DNA from: Microbispora triticiradicis
GTDB lineage: Bacteria; Actinomycetota; Actinomycetes; Streptosporangiales; Streptosporangiaceae
Assembly: GCA_003260025.2 (NCBI GenBank)
Contig: QFZU02000014.1
Location: 37,678-101,677, forward strand
Direction of reading: 5' to 3'
Length of the DNA: 64,000 nucleotides
The translations under genes and the position numbers were made by a program. Below are positions 26,761 to 34,863 of this stretch, piece after piece. Positions within the stretch are counted from its first letter, which is position 1. Each line of letters begins with the position of its first letter. Under the pieces are notes generated by a model. The model was not told where the DNA came from, made no database searches, and was given only the letters and a program-made list of their open reading frames with translations.

Positions 26761-26889
26761 TCACAGCGCGTTGCTGTTGTTGGTGAGGCAGGTGCCCGGC
26801 TCCTCTTCCTCGTCGGTGCTGTGCGCCACGACCTCGACGTCGTCCGTCTCGGTGGCGTCGAGGGCCTCGGGGGCCTTGTCCTCGGACAT
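26761..26889 (-). CDS. 42-aa RiPP precursor peptide
   Basis: ATG 26889, stop 26761; a strong AAGGAGAG lies 6 bases upstream. The first 30 residues are strongly acidic (leader-like, ending STDEEEE). Then Pro31 is followed by GTCLTNNSNAL, rich in Asn, Ser and Thr with one Cys at position 34 and no charged residue. Leader/core asymmetry, the position before a radical SAM gene and the intervening attenuator all fit a RiPP precursor. The predicted core after cleavage at Pro31 is 11 residues. No similar named precursor is known to me. It is too short for routine gene calling. Confidence 0.85.
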   Translation of the reverse strand: MSEDKAPEALDATETDDVEVVAHSTDEEEEPGTCLTNNSNAL

Positions 26890-27098
26890 AGCGTCTCTCC
26901 TTGACTGAAGGTTTGACTGACGGAAATTCCCGACACGCACAGTGTCACCGCGCCACCCCAGCGCAGAAATTGCACTTTTGGGCCATCGCGCTCAGCGCGG
27001 CGGCTCGTCGGCCGCCGATCCGGAGATGCCCGTCGTCGCGTCCGAGAACGGCTGCGCGTCATGGAGAGGTACGGCGGCCCTCCGGATCGGACACCGGG

Positions 27099-27260
27099 TG
27101 CCGCCTGACCTGGCTGGAAGACAACGACCGGGCCGAGGAACACGCACTGGAGACGATCCAGACGCGCTACCACCGCGAAGTCCTCGCCCAGGAATTCCAC
27201 GATCGCTACATAGTGGCTCGACGCGCCCTGACAATCCGCCGACCCGAGCTGCTTGACTAG
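27099..27260 (+). pseudogene. Possible C-terminal gene remnant
   Basis: A frame ending in an amphipathic helical segment (CRLTWLEDNDRAEEHALETI through RALTIRRPELLD) reads like the C terminus of a tetratricopeptide-type regulator, but there is no start or N-terminal domain. The 209 bp between it and the RiPP precursor hold only the precursor's upstream region. Low confidence. Confidence 0.25.
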
Positions 27261-27417
27261 TAGCGCGCGGCTGTCAGCAGATTACACGATCCGTGTCAGT
27301 ATTCAGCCTGCTGTCCGGGAAGCGACAACCATATGGCTTGCCGCCGCCATAAACCTTTCTATGTTTTACAGTGCAGACATGTTCAACCGAACATTGCGGT
27401 CGCGAAAGAGGGGCGAT

Positions 27418-27684
27418 ATGGGAAAGAAGAAGAAGACCCCCTTGGCTCACGACATCATCGACGCTGTAGCCACGGTTGCCGGGTCAGCGGTCACGGTGAA
27501 GGTCACCGCTCTCGGCGTTGTCACCGGGCAACCAGTAGCCGGAGCGCTCGGGGGCGCCTACGCGGGCAAGAAGGTCCGGGATGAGATCAACAGCCTGAAG
27601 ACCTCCGAAGGCCGCGAGAAGTGGGGCGAACGTCTGGACAATCTCGGCGAGAACACGAAAAACAACCCATGCCCTGGGTATTGA
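27418..27684 (+). CDS. Small Lys-rich/glycine-zipper-like hypothetical protein
   Basis: 88 aa from ATG 27418, with GAGGGG upstream. A Lys-rich N terminus (MGKKKKTPLAHDI) precedes a small-residue hydrophobic helix (VTGQPVAGALGGAYAGKKV, glycine-zipper-like), then a charged helix. It could be membrane-associated or self-assembling. No family recognised. It lies in the island, near the RiPP promoter, on the opposite strand. Confidence 0.6.
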   Translation: MGKKKKTPLAHDIIDAVATVAGSAVTVKVTALGVVTGQPVAGALGGAYAGKKVRDEINSLKTSEGREKWGERLDNLGENTKNNPCPGY

Positions 27685-27854
27685 CGGCCGGCACTTACGC
27701 GGTCTCGATACTGGTGCGCACAGGATTCATCCCTGCTGCCGGGTAGCGCGAGACAAACACCGGGCACGCCGCGGGCATGGCCCGACGCCGCCCCTGCGGC
27801 GCCGAAAACACGTTGCAGAAGAAGACCGGGGCGAGGAAGGCTGCCGGCGTGAAG

Positions 27855-28757
27855 ATGCACGCCAACCAGCTGACGGTGACCCTGGACACGGTGCGCATAT
27901 TGGTCGATGAGCAGTTCCCCGAGTGGCAGAGCCTGCCCATCACCCGCATCGCCACCCATGGGACGGCCAACGCCATCTTTCGCGTCGGCGACCGCTTCAC
28001 AGTTCGGTTCCCCCTGTTACCCGGAGACATCGACCCGACGCGGCGCCGGCTGGAGTCCGAAGCGGAAGCAGCGCGCGAACTGACAGGTCGAACGCGGTTT
28101 CCCACGCCCGAGCCGGTCGCGCTCGGTGAACCCGGCGCGGGATACCCGCTTCCGTGGTCGGTGCAGACGTGGCTGCCCGGCGTCGTGGCCACCGACGAGG
28201 ACCCGGCCGAATCGGTCGCCTTCGCCCACGACCTGGCCGATCTCATCAATGGCCTGCGCGCAATCGACACACGTGGCCGCACGTTCGCCGGCAGAGGCCG
28301 GGGAGGCGACCTTCAAGCCCACGACGCGTGGATGGAGACCTGTTTCAGGCACAGCGAACAACTCCTGGACGTTCGCCGACTTCGCCGGATGTGGGAAGAC
28401 CTTCGAAGTCTCCCTCGCGAAGCAGCCGACGTGATGACCCACAGTGATCTCATTCCCGGCAACGTCCTCGTGTCCGGTGGTCGGCTGGCCGGGATCCTCG
28501 ACGTCGGCGGCTTCGGACCGGCCGACCCTGCTTTAGATCTCGTGAGTGCCTGGCATCTGCTTGAGGCCGGGCCGCGGCAGGTGCTCCGCCTCGACCTCGA
28601 GTGCGAAGACCTCGAATGGGAACGAGGCAAAGCGTGGGCCTTCGAACAGGCGATGGGGCTCGTCTGGTACTACCTGGAAACCAACCCGGCCATGAGCCTG
28701 ATGGGCCAACGCACCCTGGAACGCATCTCGGCAGACACCCCCTCACGGCACCAATGA
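27855..28757 (+). CDS. Aminoglycoside phosphotransferase-family kinase
   Basis: 300 aa from ATG 27855. The APH/choline-kinase fold has the catalytic loop HSDLIPGNVLV (H-x-D-x4-N) and the metal-binding ILDVGGFGPADPALDL. The N-terminal lobe has RVGDRFTVRFPLLPGD, where Arg replaces the usual first Lys. The substrate (antibiotic or small molecule) cannot be told. The stop lies 9 bp before an integrase-tail relic, so it was cargo at the right end of an integrative element. Confidence 0.85.
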   Translation: MHANQLTVTLDTVRILVDEQFPEWQSLPITRIATHGTANAIFRVGDRFTVRFPLLPGDIDPTRRRLESEAEAARELTGRTRFPTPEPVALGEPGAGYPLPWSVQTWLPGVVATDEDPAESVAFAHDLADLINGLRAIDTRGRTFAGRGRGGDLQAHDAWMETCFRHSEQLLDVRRLRRMWEDLRSLPREAADVMTHSDLIPGNVLVSGGRLAGILDVGGFGPADPALDLVSAWHLLEAGPRQVLRLDLECEDLEWERGKAWAFEQAMGLVWYYLETNPAMSLMGQRTLERISADTPSRHQ

Positions 28758-28765
28758 GGGTCGTC

Positions 28766-28878
28766 GTGTGCCAGATGCGTGCCAGAACGGACGGCGATCA
28801 GCGGTGAACCACAGAGACTCACGGTCACTCGACCAGCCATGACCTGCACCCCTGTTTTCCCAGCTCAGCATGGCAGGA
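28766..28878 (+). pseudogene. Remnant of integrase 3' end and element right arm (copy 4, no att)
   Basis: Plus-strand codons read RVPDACQNGRRSAVNHRDSR then SLDQP-stop. This and the following bases (CCTGTTTTCCCAGCTCAGCA) match copy 2 at 16286-16400 very closely. Unlike the other three it is not followed by a tRNA-Gly 3' end. It suggests the right edge of a larger element that lost its attR. Confidence 0.55.
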
Positions 28879-28927
28879 GGAGCCGTGACGTTGTCAGCGG
28901 TCCGATATACCACTCCGGCCTGCGTGA

Positions 28928-30175
28928 TCAGGTCGCGGTCAGCGGGGCGCCGATCTGGATGTCGAAGTACGCCACGAGGTCATCTCCGTCGGCAGCGCCC
29001 CGGCGCGCGTCGATGATCACGACTGTTCCGGCCACAATGCCGGCGAAGCTGGTGCCGGATCGCCGTGACTGTTCGATGCGCTCCGTGACCGGACGGCGGA
29101 CCGCCTCGGTAAGAAAAGTGAGGCCGTGCGGAAACTCCTCGCTGAGCAGGTGTCGTTGCCGCCCCGACTTGATCAGGCTGCCGACTCCGAACTGGGCCGA
29201 GACGATCTGATCACCACGGAGGGCGACCCGGAAGTAACCGTTCGACTGGGGGCGGTTGCAGCTCTGCTGGGGTGGATAGAAGCAGTCGTAACCACCGGCC
29301 AGGAGATCATCAACAGCGAAGCTCATCGTGGTCGCGTAGTGCTCGGAGCCGAACGGCCAGCGCCGCACAGAAGCGTCCAGGGCGGTGACGACCAGTCCAT
29401 TGTGTCCGTCGTAGCTGTAGTCCGCGTGCGTGTCCCGCCACCCCGTCCGGGGGATATCGTCGCTCCGCCGCGCCGTAGGGGTCTGGAGATCGCGATTGAA
29501 GTCGTCGATCTCCTGCCGCACGCGATCAACGGCGTCGGGCCAGATCGCGGTCAGCGCCGGTGCCGCGGCCGCGGCAACCTGATCGTCCTCATGGTTCGCC
29601 TCCCCTGGGGACGGAAACCACGCCCAGGCGAGCCGGTCGTCGCGGTCCAGCAGAAACTGCGCCACCTGCGGATAGACCCCGTCCGCCTCATCGCGGTGAC
29701 CGATTCGGCACCACAAGGCACGGCCGTCCGCATTGGCTCGCACCTGCGCACAGAACCAACCCGCCTCCCTCAACGACCGAGTGAGAGCCCCTGCCGTACC
29801 GTCCGTAGGAGCCGGCTCGGCCTGCGAGTTCTCACTTGCTGCGTCATGCGCGTAAACGCCAGTGGGCGGCAGGGACGGCGGCTCGTCCGATCGGGTGCAG
29901 CCCGTCAGCACGAGCGGACCGAGGCACATGATCATCAATACGATGACAAGCGCTCGGCGGACGGGCCGATGTCGGCGTGCGGGCACGGAAAACGTGCGGG
30001 ACACGAAGTTCATCGAAGCCACTGCCCAGCGCATCGGCAAATTCGGTCTTTCCGGCGCGAATGTGCGGTGGCACCAGGTCAGCCGGCGAGTGAGCACAGG
30101 GCGACGGTGATCCGGGCACCCCTCGGCGATGTCCTTCGCGGTGGCGTCAACCACACGCGCCAGACGATCGATCAC
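28928..30175 (-). CDS. Putative lipoprotein of unknown function
   Basis: The ATG at 30175 overlaps the upstream gene stop (ATGA) and gives 415 aa, but the hydrophobic segment and lipobox LVIVLMIMCLGPLVLTGC would then start near residue 76. ATG 30013 gives 361 aa with a normal, though long, lipoprotein signal. I keep the longer frame and flag this doubt. The mature part is acidic with several Trp and Cys (WFCAQVRANADGRALWCRIG) and no known catalytic motif. Confidence 0.65.
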   Translation of the reverse strand: MIDRLARVVDATAKDIAEGCPDHRRPVLTRRLTWCHRTFAPERPNLPMRWAVASMNFVSRTFSVPARRHRPVRRALVIVLMIMCLGPLVLTGCTRSDEPPSLPPTGVYAHDAASENSQAEPAPTDGTAGALTRSLREAGWFCAQVRANADGRALWCRIGHRDEADGVYPQVAQFLLDRDDRLAWAWFPSPGEANHEDDQVAAAAAPALTAIWPDAVDRVRQEIDDFNRDLQTPTARRSDDIPRTGWRDTHADYSYDGHNGLVVTALDASVRRWPFGSEHYATTMSFAVDDLLAGGYDCFYPPQQSCNRPQSNGYFRVALRGDQIVSAQFGVGSLIKSGRQRHLLSEEFPHGLTFLTEAVRRPVTERIEQSRRSGTSFAGIVAGTVVIIDARRGAADGDDLVAYFDIQIGAPLTAT

Positions 30176-30597
30176 TGTGTTTCCCCGTTCGCGCCCGAAA
30201 GGCCCAGCCGGACATTCCGTCCTCCGAAGAGGATGACGTCATCCAGGCCATCCCGCGCGCGGGCGTCTACATCAGCGGGGTCGGCCTTCGAGCGGTTCGC
30301 GAGGTCGACGACAAGAGAGGCGGCTTCATCGCTCACATAACCGAAACGTCGAGCCAGGTGGCCAACGCAGAGTCCCACGAGACCGAGTAGAGGACTTCCA
30401 GGGGCAAGCTGTCGACCGAGCTTGATGCACCAGCCTTCCACGAACGCCTGATTCTCATCCTGAAGTGCCAGGCCCACCAGCACGTCAGCAGCCTCGCCCT
30501 CTAGTGCCGCGTTGTGCAGCACCCCTTCCAACACCGTGGAGGCGGGGTCGTGCTCCTCTACAGGAGGGTTGTCAAACAAACGGTGCCCGTGTGTCAC
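30172..30597 (-). CDS. Hypothetical helical protein
   Basis: 141 aa, predominantly helical with acidic loops (LVGLALQDENQAFVEGWCIK and HLARRFGYVSDEAASLVVDL), reminiscent of HEAT-like or contact-dependent immunity proteins, but no family is assigned. It is coupled by ATGA to the lipoprotein frame downstream. 128 bp without a gene separate it from the phosphatase. Confidence 0.6.
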   Translation of the reverse strand: MTHGHRLFDNPPVEEHDPASTVLEGVLHNAALEGEAADVLVGLALQDENQAFVEGWCIKLGRQLAPGSPLLGLVGLCVGHLARRFGYVSDEAASLVVDLANRSKADPADVDARARDGLDDVILFGGRNVRLGLSGANGETQ

Positions 30598-30725
30598 AGC
30601 CGCACGTTATCGCCGCAGACGCAGAGATTGCCCATTCCGTCAGCGATCAGCTTGTCATTAGGGCGCCGGAGGCGTGGGAGTCTTCTACGTTCGGCCTCGG
30701 CCCCCAGCCACCAGGAGAGTCCATC

Positions 30726-32948
30726 TCATCCGAGGGGCCGTTTCGCGTGGTCGTCAGCAGGGAGGGATTGCTCGGTCCAGATGCATTTGCCGTCATAGAG
30801 GTAGCGGGCGCCCCAGCGCCGGGAGAGGGCAGCCACCAACTGCAGGCCCCGGCCGCCTTCGTCGGTGTAGGAGGCGTGGCGGATGCGCGGGGTACTGAGG
30901 CTGCCGTCGTAGACCTCGCAGATAAGAGAGCGGCTGCGCAGCAGGCGCAGGCATACGGGGCCCTTCGCGTGCCGGATCACGTTGCCGACGAGCTCGCTGA
31001 CCAGAAGTTCGGTGGTGACCGTCAGTTCGTCCAGTCCCCAGGTGGCCAATTGTTTGCGGACATATCTGCGGGCCTGTCCGGCTGCCCTGGGATCGTCGGG
31101 GAGGCTGCAGGTGGCGACATCGTCGGCGGCGGTACCACGGGTGTGAGCGATGAACAGGGCGGCGTCGTCGTCGGTCTGTTCACGGGCGGGCAGCAGCGCC
31201 GAAACGACCGTGTCGCAGAGATTTTCCAGGCACCCGACGTTGTCGCACTGGTCTCCTGACCAGAGGTGAGGAATGCGGGGCACGGCCTGGGCCAGGATCC
31301 GGCAGAGCTGAGCCAGTCCCTGGTCGACGTCGCGGGTGGCGGATTCGACCAGGCCGTCGGTGCAGAGCACCAGCAGGCTCTCCTCGGCCAGATGCAATTC
31401 GTGGATCTCGAAGGGCGGTTCCGCGGCGCCCAGCGGCGGATCGGCGGCCAGGTAGGGGCACAGCACGGTGCCGTCGGGGTAGACGATGACCGGTGGGGGA
31501 TGGCCGGCCAGGCAGAGCGTACAGGTCCGGGTGGTGGGATCGAAGACGGCGTATAGGCAGGTGGCGTAGAAGTCGTCACCGAGGTCGCTGACCAGGTCGT
31601 TGAGGTGGCCGATCAATTCGTCGGGCGGCAGGTCGAGGTCGGCGAGGGTGCGTACAGCGGTGCGCAGGCGACCCATGGTGACCGCTTCGGTGATGCCGTG
31701 TCCCATGACGTCGCCGATCACGATGGCGACCCGGCTGCCGGACAGCGGGATCAGGTCGTACCAGTCGCCGCCCACCTCCTCGCCCCGGCCCGCGGGCAGG
31801 TAGCGCGCAGCGGCGCAGGCCACGGGGAGACGGGGAAGCTCCCGGGGAAGCAGGCCGCGCTGCAGTTCCTGTGCGCGGGCGTGTTCCATGTCGTACAACC
31901 GGGCCCGTTCCAGCGCCTGGCCGACCAGACCGCTCAACGCCGTCAGCAGGGTGCGCTCCTCGTCGCTGAAGACACGCTCCCGGGTGAACGACACCACACA
32001 TACGCCGATGGCCCGCCCGGAGGCGATCACGGGCAGGAGCGCCCAGGCGTTCTTCGGTGACGCCTCCGCCACGATCTTCATCGTTGGATAGCGCCGGCGA
32101 TACTCCGCGCGCGATCCGATGAACCGGGGAGTACCGCTCGTCAGCACATCCATCACCGATGCGGTCTCGGTGAGCGGGACCCGGTCGAGAAGACTGAGGA
32201 ATTCCGGTGGGTACCCGGCGGCGCCGACCACATCCACTCGGTCGCCTTCGATCAGCCAGACCACGAGCCCGTCGGCACAGAACGGAGGCAGGACATGGTC
32301 CGCGACGGCCTGCACGACGTCCCGGCTGGTGACGGCCTCGGCGAGCGCCGCGGTCAGCTCGCCCATCCGGACCGTCTTCTCGGACCCTGCCGCCGAAGCA
32401 AGGCCCGGCGCCGTGCCGGGCAAGCCTTCCAGGCGCGCAGCGGCCCATGCCGCTACCGCACCGAGAAAGGAACGCTGCTCGTCGTCCGGCTCGGCGGGCC
32501 CTGTCGTGAGCACGGACAACACCCCGACCGGCCCGTCGGCACCCGGGAGGGGCAGTGCCGCCGTGCCGGCTGCCCCAATCCCCAAGCTGTCCCCGCACAC
32601 CCAGACGTAGCCACCACGCCGCACGGCCCGTGTGGGCGCCACGTCCTGCGCGGTGCAAAGATCCGCCCACACCTCGGCGGTCTCCGGCAGAAGCCCGCTG
32701 GCCGCCGCCAGGTGCAGGCGACCGGTAGCGGAATCGCACCTGTGCACGAGGGCGCCCAGGCCGCCCAGGCTCGTCACCGCCTGCTGGAGAGCCAGCGTCA
32801 GCGTCTGCGCGCTCCAGTGCCCTTCGTCCGAGGCCCACACAACGCCGAGCTGCTCCGCCTGCGGCTGTTCGGCGTGGCTCTCGGACCTGACTTTCGCGGT
32901 CGCCACCTCACCTCCCGGCATAAGCGCGGCAATGGGGCAAGTCACCAC
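30726..32948 (-). CDS. GAF-GAF-PP2C (SpoIIE) phosphatase with C-terminal HATPase kinase domain
   Basis: 740 aa from GTG 32948 (ATG 32921 possible). Two GAF-like domains (about 45-180 and 195-350), a PPM/SpoIIE phosphatase (about 375-590; EVGGDWYDLIPL, VIGDVMGHG, CTDGLVES) and a HATPase_c anti-sigma kinase (about 600-720; TTELLVSELVGNVIRHA, EGGRGLQLVAALS). It carries both arms of a partner-switching switch: kinase to inactivate and phosphatase to reactivate an anti-sigma antagonist. The STAS protein encoded just upstream on the same strand is the likely partner. The input may be a ligand or redox signal sensed by the GAF domains. Confidence 0.92.
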   Translation of the reverse strand: MVTCPIAALMPGGEVATAKVRSESHAEQPQAEQLGVVWASDEGHWSAQTLTLALQQAVTSLGGLGALVHRCDSATGRLHLAAASGLLPETAEVWADLCTAQDVAPTRAVRRGGYVWVCGDSLGIGAAGTAALPLPGADGPVGVLSVLTTGPAEPDDEQRSFLGAVAAWAAARLEGLPGTAPGLASAAGSEKTVRMGELTAALAEAVTSRDVVQAVADHVLPPFCADGLVVWLIEGDRVDVVGAAGYPPEFLSLLDRVPLTETASVMDVLTSGTPRFIGSRAEYRRRYPTMKIVAEASPKNAWALLPVIASGRAIGVCVVSFTRERVFSDEERTLLTALSGLVGQALERARLYDMEHARAQELQRGLLPRELPRLPVACAAARYLPAGRGEEVGGDWYDLIPLSGSRVAIVIGDVMGHGITEAVTMGRLRTAVRTLADLDLPPDELIGHLNDLVSDLGDDFYATCLYAVFDPTTRTCTLCLAGHPPPVIVYPDGTVLCPYLAADPPLGAAEPPFEIHELHLAEESLLVLCTDGLVESATRDVDQGLAQLCRILAQAVPRIPHLWSGDQCDNVGCLENLCDTVVSALLPAREQTDDDAALFIAHTRGTAADDVATCSLPDDPRAAGQARRYVRKQLATWGLDELTVTTELLVSELVGNVIRHAKGPVCLRLLRSRSLICEVYDGSLSTPRIRHASYTDEGGRGLQLVAALSRRWGARYLYDGKCIWTEQSLPADDHAKRPLG

Positions 32949-33045
32949 TTATGTGCATCAACACTAGCTTTCACGGCCATACGCGGCGCTTTCGGGGTCC
33001 GCCACACCCCGCCGCTTCGTGTGCACCCCTTGGCAAGCCGGAGTC

Positions 33046-33086
33046 AGCCGCCCGGCCGGGCCGTCGCCCTCGTCGTCATCGCGTCA
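33046..33086 (-). repeat. Short copy of the IS5-type transposase 3' end
   Basis: About 40 bp with only a few mismatches to 17735-17774. On the minus strand it encodes ALDAMTTRATARPGG-stop, versus RLDAMTTRATTRPGC-stop at the first site. No transposase body remains. It is a relic that shows the same IS once touched both loci. Confidence 0.5.
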
Positions 33087-33136
33087 AGGGCGGCGCTCCG
33101 CACCGCCGGCAGCGCCCGACGGCATCCGCTCGCAGC

Positions 33137-33547
33137 TCAGATCGACGAAGCGGGGGCCGCGTTCGCGTCCGGCCCCCAGCCGTCCAGACCGCTCAAAGCC
33201 TGCTCCAACGTCTCATGTATCTCGAACAACTGGATCAGACCGGTCGTGTTGAGCATGCGCCGGAAAAAGGCCGGTGGAGCAGCCAAAGTCATCCGGATGC
33301 CGTGCTCCTGGCAGCCTCGGAACACTCTGATCAACTGGGAGATGCCGGAGGAGTCGCAGAAGCGCATGGGGCCGAGGTCCAGAACCAGACAGCCGTCGCG
33401 GAGGTGGTCCCACAGGCGCTCAACCGTGTCGAGCAAGCTGGCAGACCTCGTCCAATCGAGGTCCCCCGTGACGTGGACGACCGCCCACCTGCCGTAGGCA
33501 CCATGATCCACGTCGAACACGATCCCCTTCGGAGGCACCGTGATCAC
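33137..33547 (-). CDS. STAS anti-anti-sigma factor
   Basis: 136 aa. A SpoIIAA-like STAS domain with the phosphorylatable serine in MRFCDSSGISQLIRV, and typical strands VVHVTGDLDW and CLVLDLGPM. When dephosphorylated it would bind the anti-sigma kinase and free a sigma factor. It lies upstream of the PP2C/HATPase gene on the same strand, separated by about 190 bp that hold an IS relic. Confidence 0.9.
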   Translation of the reverse strand: MITVPPKGIVFDVDHGAYGRWAVVHVTGDLDWTRSASLLDTVERLWDHLRDGCLVLDLGPMRFCDSSGISQLIRVFRGCQEHGIRMTLAAPPAFFRRMLNTTGLIQLFEIHETLEQALSGLDGWGPDANAAPASSI

Positions 33548-33710
33548 CGCCTCCTACCCGCGAAGCGTCACCGCCGTACAACCCAGTCCCCGACCAAGGT
33601 ACGGCAACATCGGCCACACGAGGCGCTCGTCACCGTGCTACGGAAGCGCCCACTACCCGCCTCTCGCCCCATCATGCCTCCGGCGGCGTTGCGCTTCGAA
33701 GGTGACTCCA

Positions 33711-33848
33711 ATGTTCCGAAAGACTCTCGCGGCTTGCGCATTAGCCGCCTCGGCTGCTGTCCCGGTGACGTTACAGGCCGCACCGGCCCACGCGTCCCCG
33801 GTCGTACAGCAGGACGGCGACGGCCAGCAGCAACAGCAGCAGGGGTGA
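33711..33848 (+). CDS. 45-aa secreted Gln-rich peptide
   Basis: ATG 33711 with GAAGGTG upstream. A clear Sec signal peptide (KTLAACALAASAAVPVTLQA, cleavage near AHA-SP) leaves a mature peptide of about 16 residues ending DGDGQQQQQQG. A textbook terminator follows, so it is an independent gene rather than a fragment. Function unknown; possibly a surface or signalling peptide. Confidence 0.7.
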   Translation: MFRKTLAACALAASAAVPVTLQAAPAHASPVVQQDGDGQQQQQQG

Positions 33849-33862
33849 GAACTGAGAGCGCC

Positions 33863-33893
33863 TGCCTCACAAGAAAGGACTTCTTGTGAGGCA
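33863..33893 (+). terminator. Rho-independent terminator
   Basis: A perfect 13-bp stem (33863-33875/33881-33893, TGCCTCACAAGAA) with loop AGGAC is followed by TTTCTTT. A T-tract of this quality is unusual in this GC-rich DNA. It serves the small secreted peptide gene and may also act on the converging NmrA-type gene. Confidence 0.9.
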
Positions 33894-33924
33894 TTTCTTT
33901 CGCAGGCGAATCGGCGCGGAAGCC

Positions 33925-34809
33925 TCAATTCATCGGGGCGGGGTTCCCGGTGAACAATGTGGCGTGATCGGTGACCCACTGGCGGAAGGTTCGCGCCGGC
34001 CTCCCGAGGAGGTCGGACACCGTCGAGGTGACGTATGCCGGGCGTCCCGTCGCGGCGTTCCACGCCGCCAGGAGCATGTCCGCGGCCGGGCGCGAGGCTT
34101 CTGGGGTCTCGCGCCGGAACTCGTCGGGCGGCATTTCCTCGAACGTCAGCGGGCTGCCCAGCGCGTCTCCGACGATCCGTATCTGTTCGGCCTGGGTGAG
34201 GGACTCGGGGCCGGTCAGGACGTAGTCGCCGCCGGCGTGTCCGCCCTCGCGCAGGGTCCGCGCGATGACCGCGGCCACGTCTCGATCGTCGACCGGAGCC
34301 GTCTCGGCCGCGCCGTACGGCCACCGGACCACCCCGTCGCCACGGATCGCGGCGGACCACCAGAACAGGGCGTTCGACGCGAACATCCCCGGCCGGACGA
34401 TCGTCGAGTCGAGTCCGGTGGCCGCGATGAGCCGCTCGATCTCGGCGTGCAGCGCCGCCATCGGGTTCGGTTGCCGGAAGAACGGGTGCGGGGTCCGGTG
34501 CGGTGCGGACAGGTAGACGACCCGCTGCGCGTGGGCGGCCAGCAGGTCGACGACGGCCGCCGCGGTCTGCGGCGGGGCGGTCCAGACCAGGAAGACCGTA
34601 CTGACGGCCTGCAGCGCGGCGCCGAGCGATTCGGGCACCGTGAGATCGCCGTTGACGATCTCGACGTCGGGGGGCAGCGTCACCGCGGCCTCGGAGCGTC
34701 GCACGAGGGCACGGACCGGCACGCCCGCATCGGTCAGCTGGTCGACCACGGCGCGGCCGATGCGTCCGGTCGCCCCGGTGACGAGCACTGTCTGTTCCAT
34801 GGCCGCCAT
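33925..34809 (-). CDS. NmrA-like NAD(P)-dependent oxidoreductase
   Basis: 294 aa (ATG 34809; ATG 34800 possible). The Rossmann motif VTGATGRIGRAVVDQL is at the N terminus. The rest matches NmrA/HSCARG-type proteins (VSTVFLVWTAPP, DSTIVRPGMFASN), which act as quinone or imine reductases or redox sensors. It is divergent from a TetR repressor, with a palindromic operator between, so TetR almost certainly represses it. Confidence 0.9.
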   Translation of the reverse strand: MAAMEQTVLVTGATGRIGRAVVDQLTDAGVPVRALVRRSEAAVTLPPDVEIVNGDLTVPESLGAALQAVSTVFLVWTAPPQTAAAVVDLLAAHAQRVVYLSAPHRTPHPFFRQPNPMAALHAEIERLIAATGLDSTIVRPGMFASNALFWWSAAIRGDGVVRWPYGAAETAPVDDRDVAAVIARTLREGGHAGGDYVLTGPESLTQAEQIRIVGDALGSPLTFEEMPPDEFRRETPEASRPAADMLLAAWNAATGRPAYVTSTVSDLLGRPARTFRQWVTDHATLFTGNPAPMN

Positions 34810-34815
34810 CTTTTC

Positions 34816-34845
34816 GTTACCGAGTTAAAAAAGCAACTCAGTAAC
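34816..34845. promoter_or_regulatory. Palindromic TetR operator
   Basis: Half-sites GTTACCGAGTT and AACTCAGTAAC match in 10 of 11 positions as an inverted repeat around an 8-bp AT-rich spacer. It lies 6 bp before the NmrA start and 18 bp before the TetR start, placed to control both. Confidence 0.85.
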
Positions 34846-34863
34846 AAATGTTAGTCTGACACG

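Noticed and set aside
26670..27200. 176-aa minus-strand frame over the RiPP precursor
   Set aside because: Out of frame with the precursor, Arg/Ser/Pro-rich like antiframes elsewhere, and it would abolish the well-supported precursor gene with its own ribosome-binding site.
28766..28878. A fifth tRNA-end att copy beside the orphan integrase tail
   Set aside because: The bases after the tail (AGGAGGAGCCGTGACG) do not resemble the tRNA-Gly 3' end on either strand.
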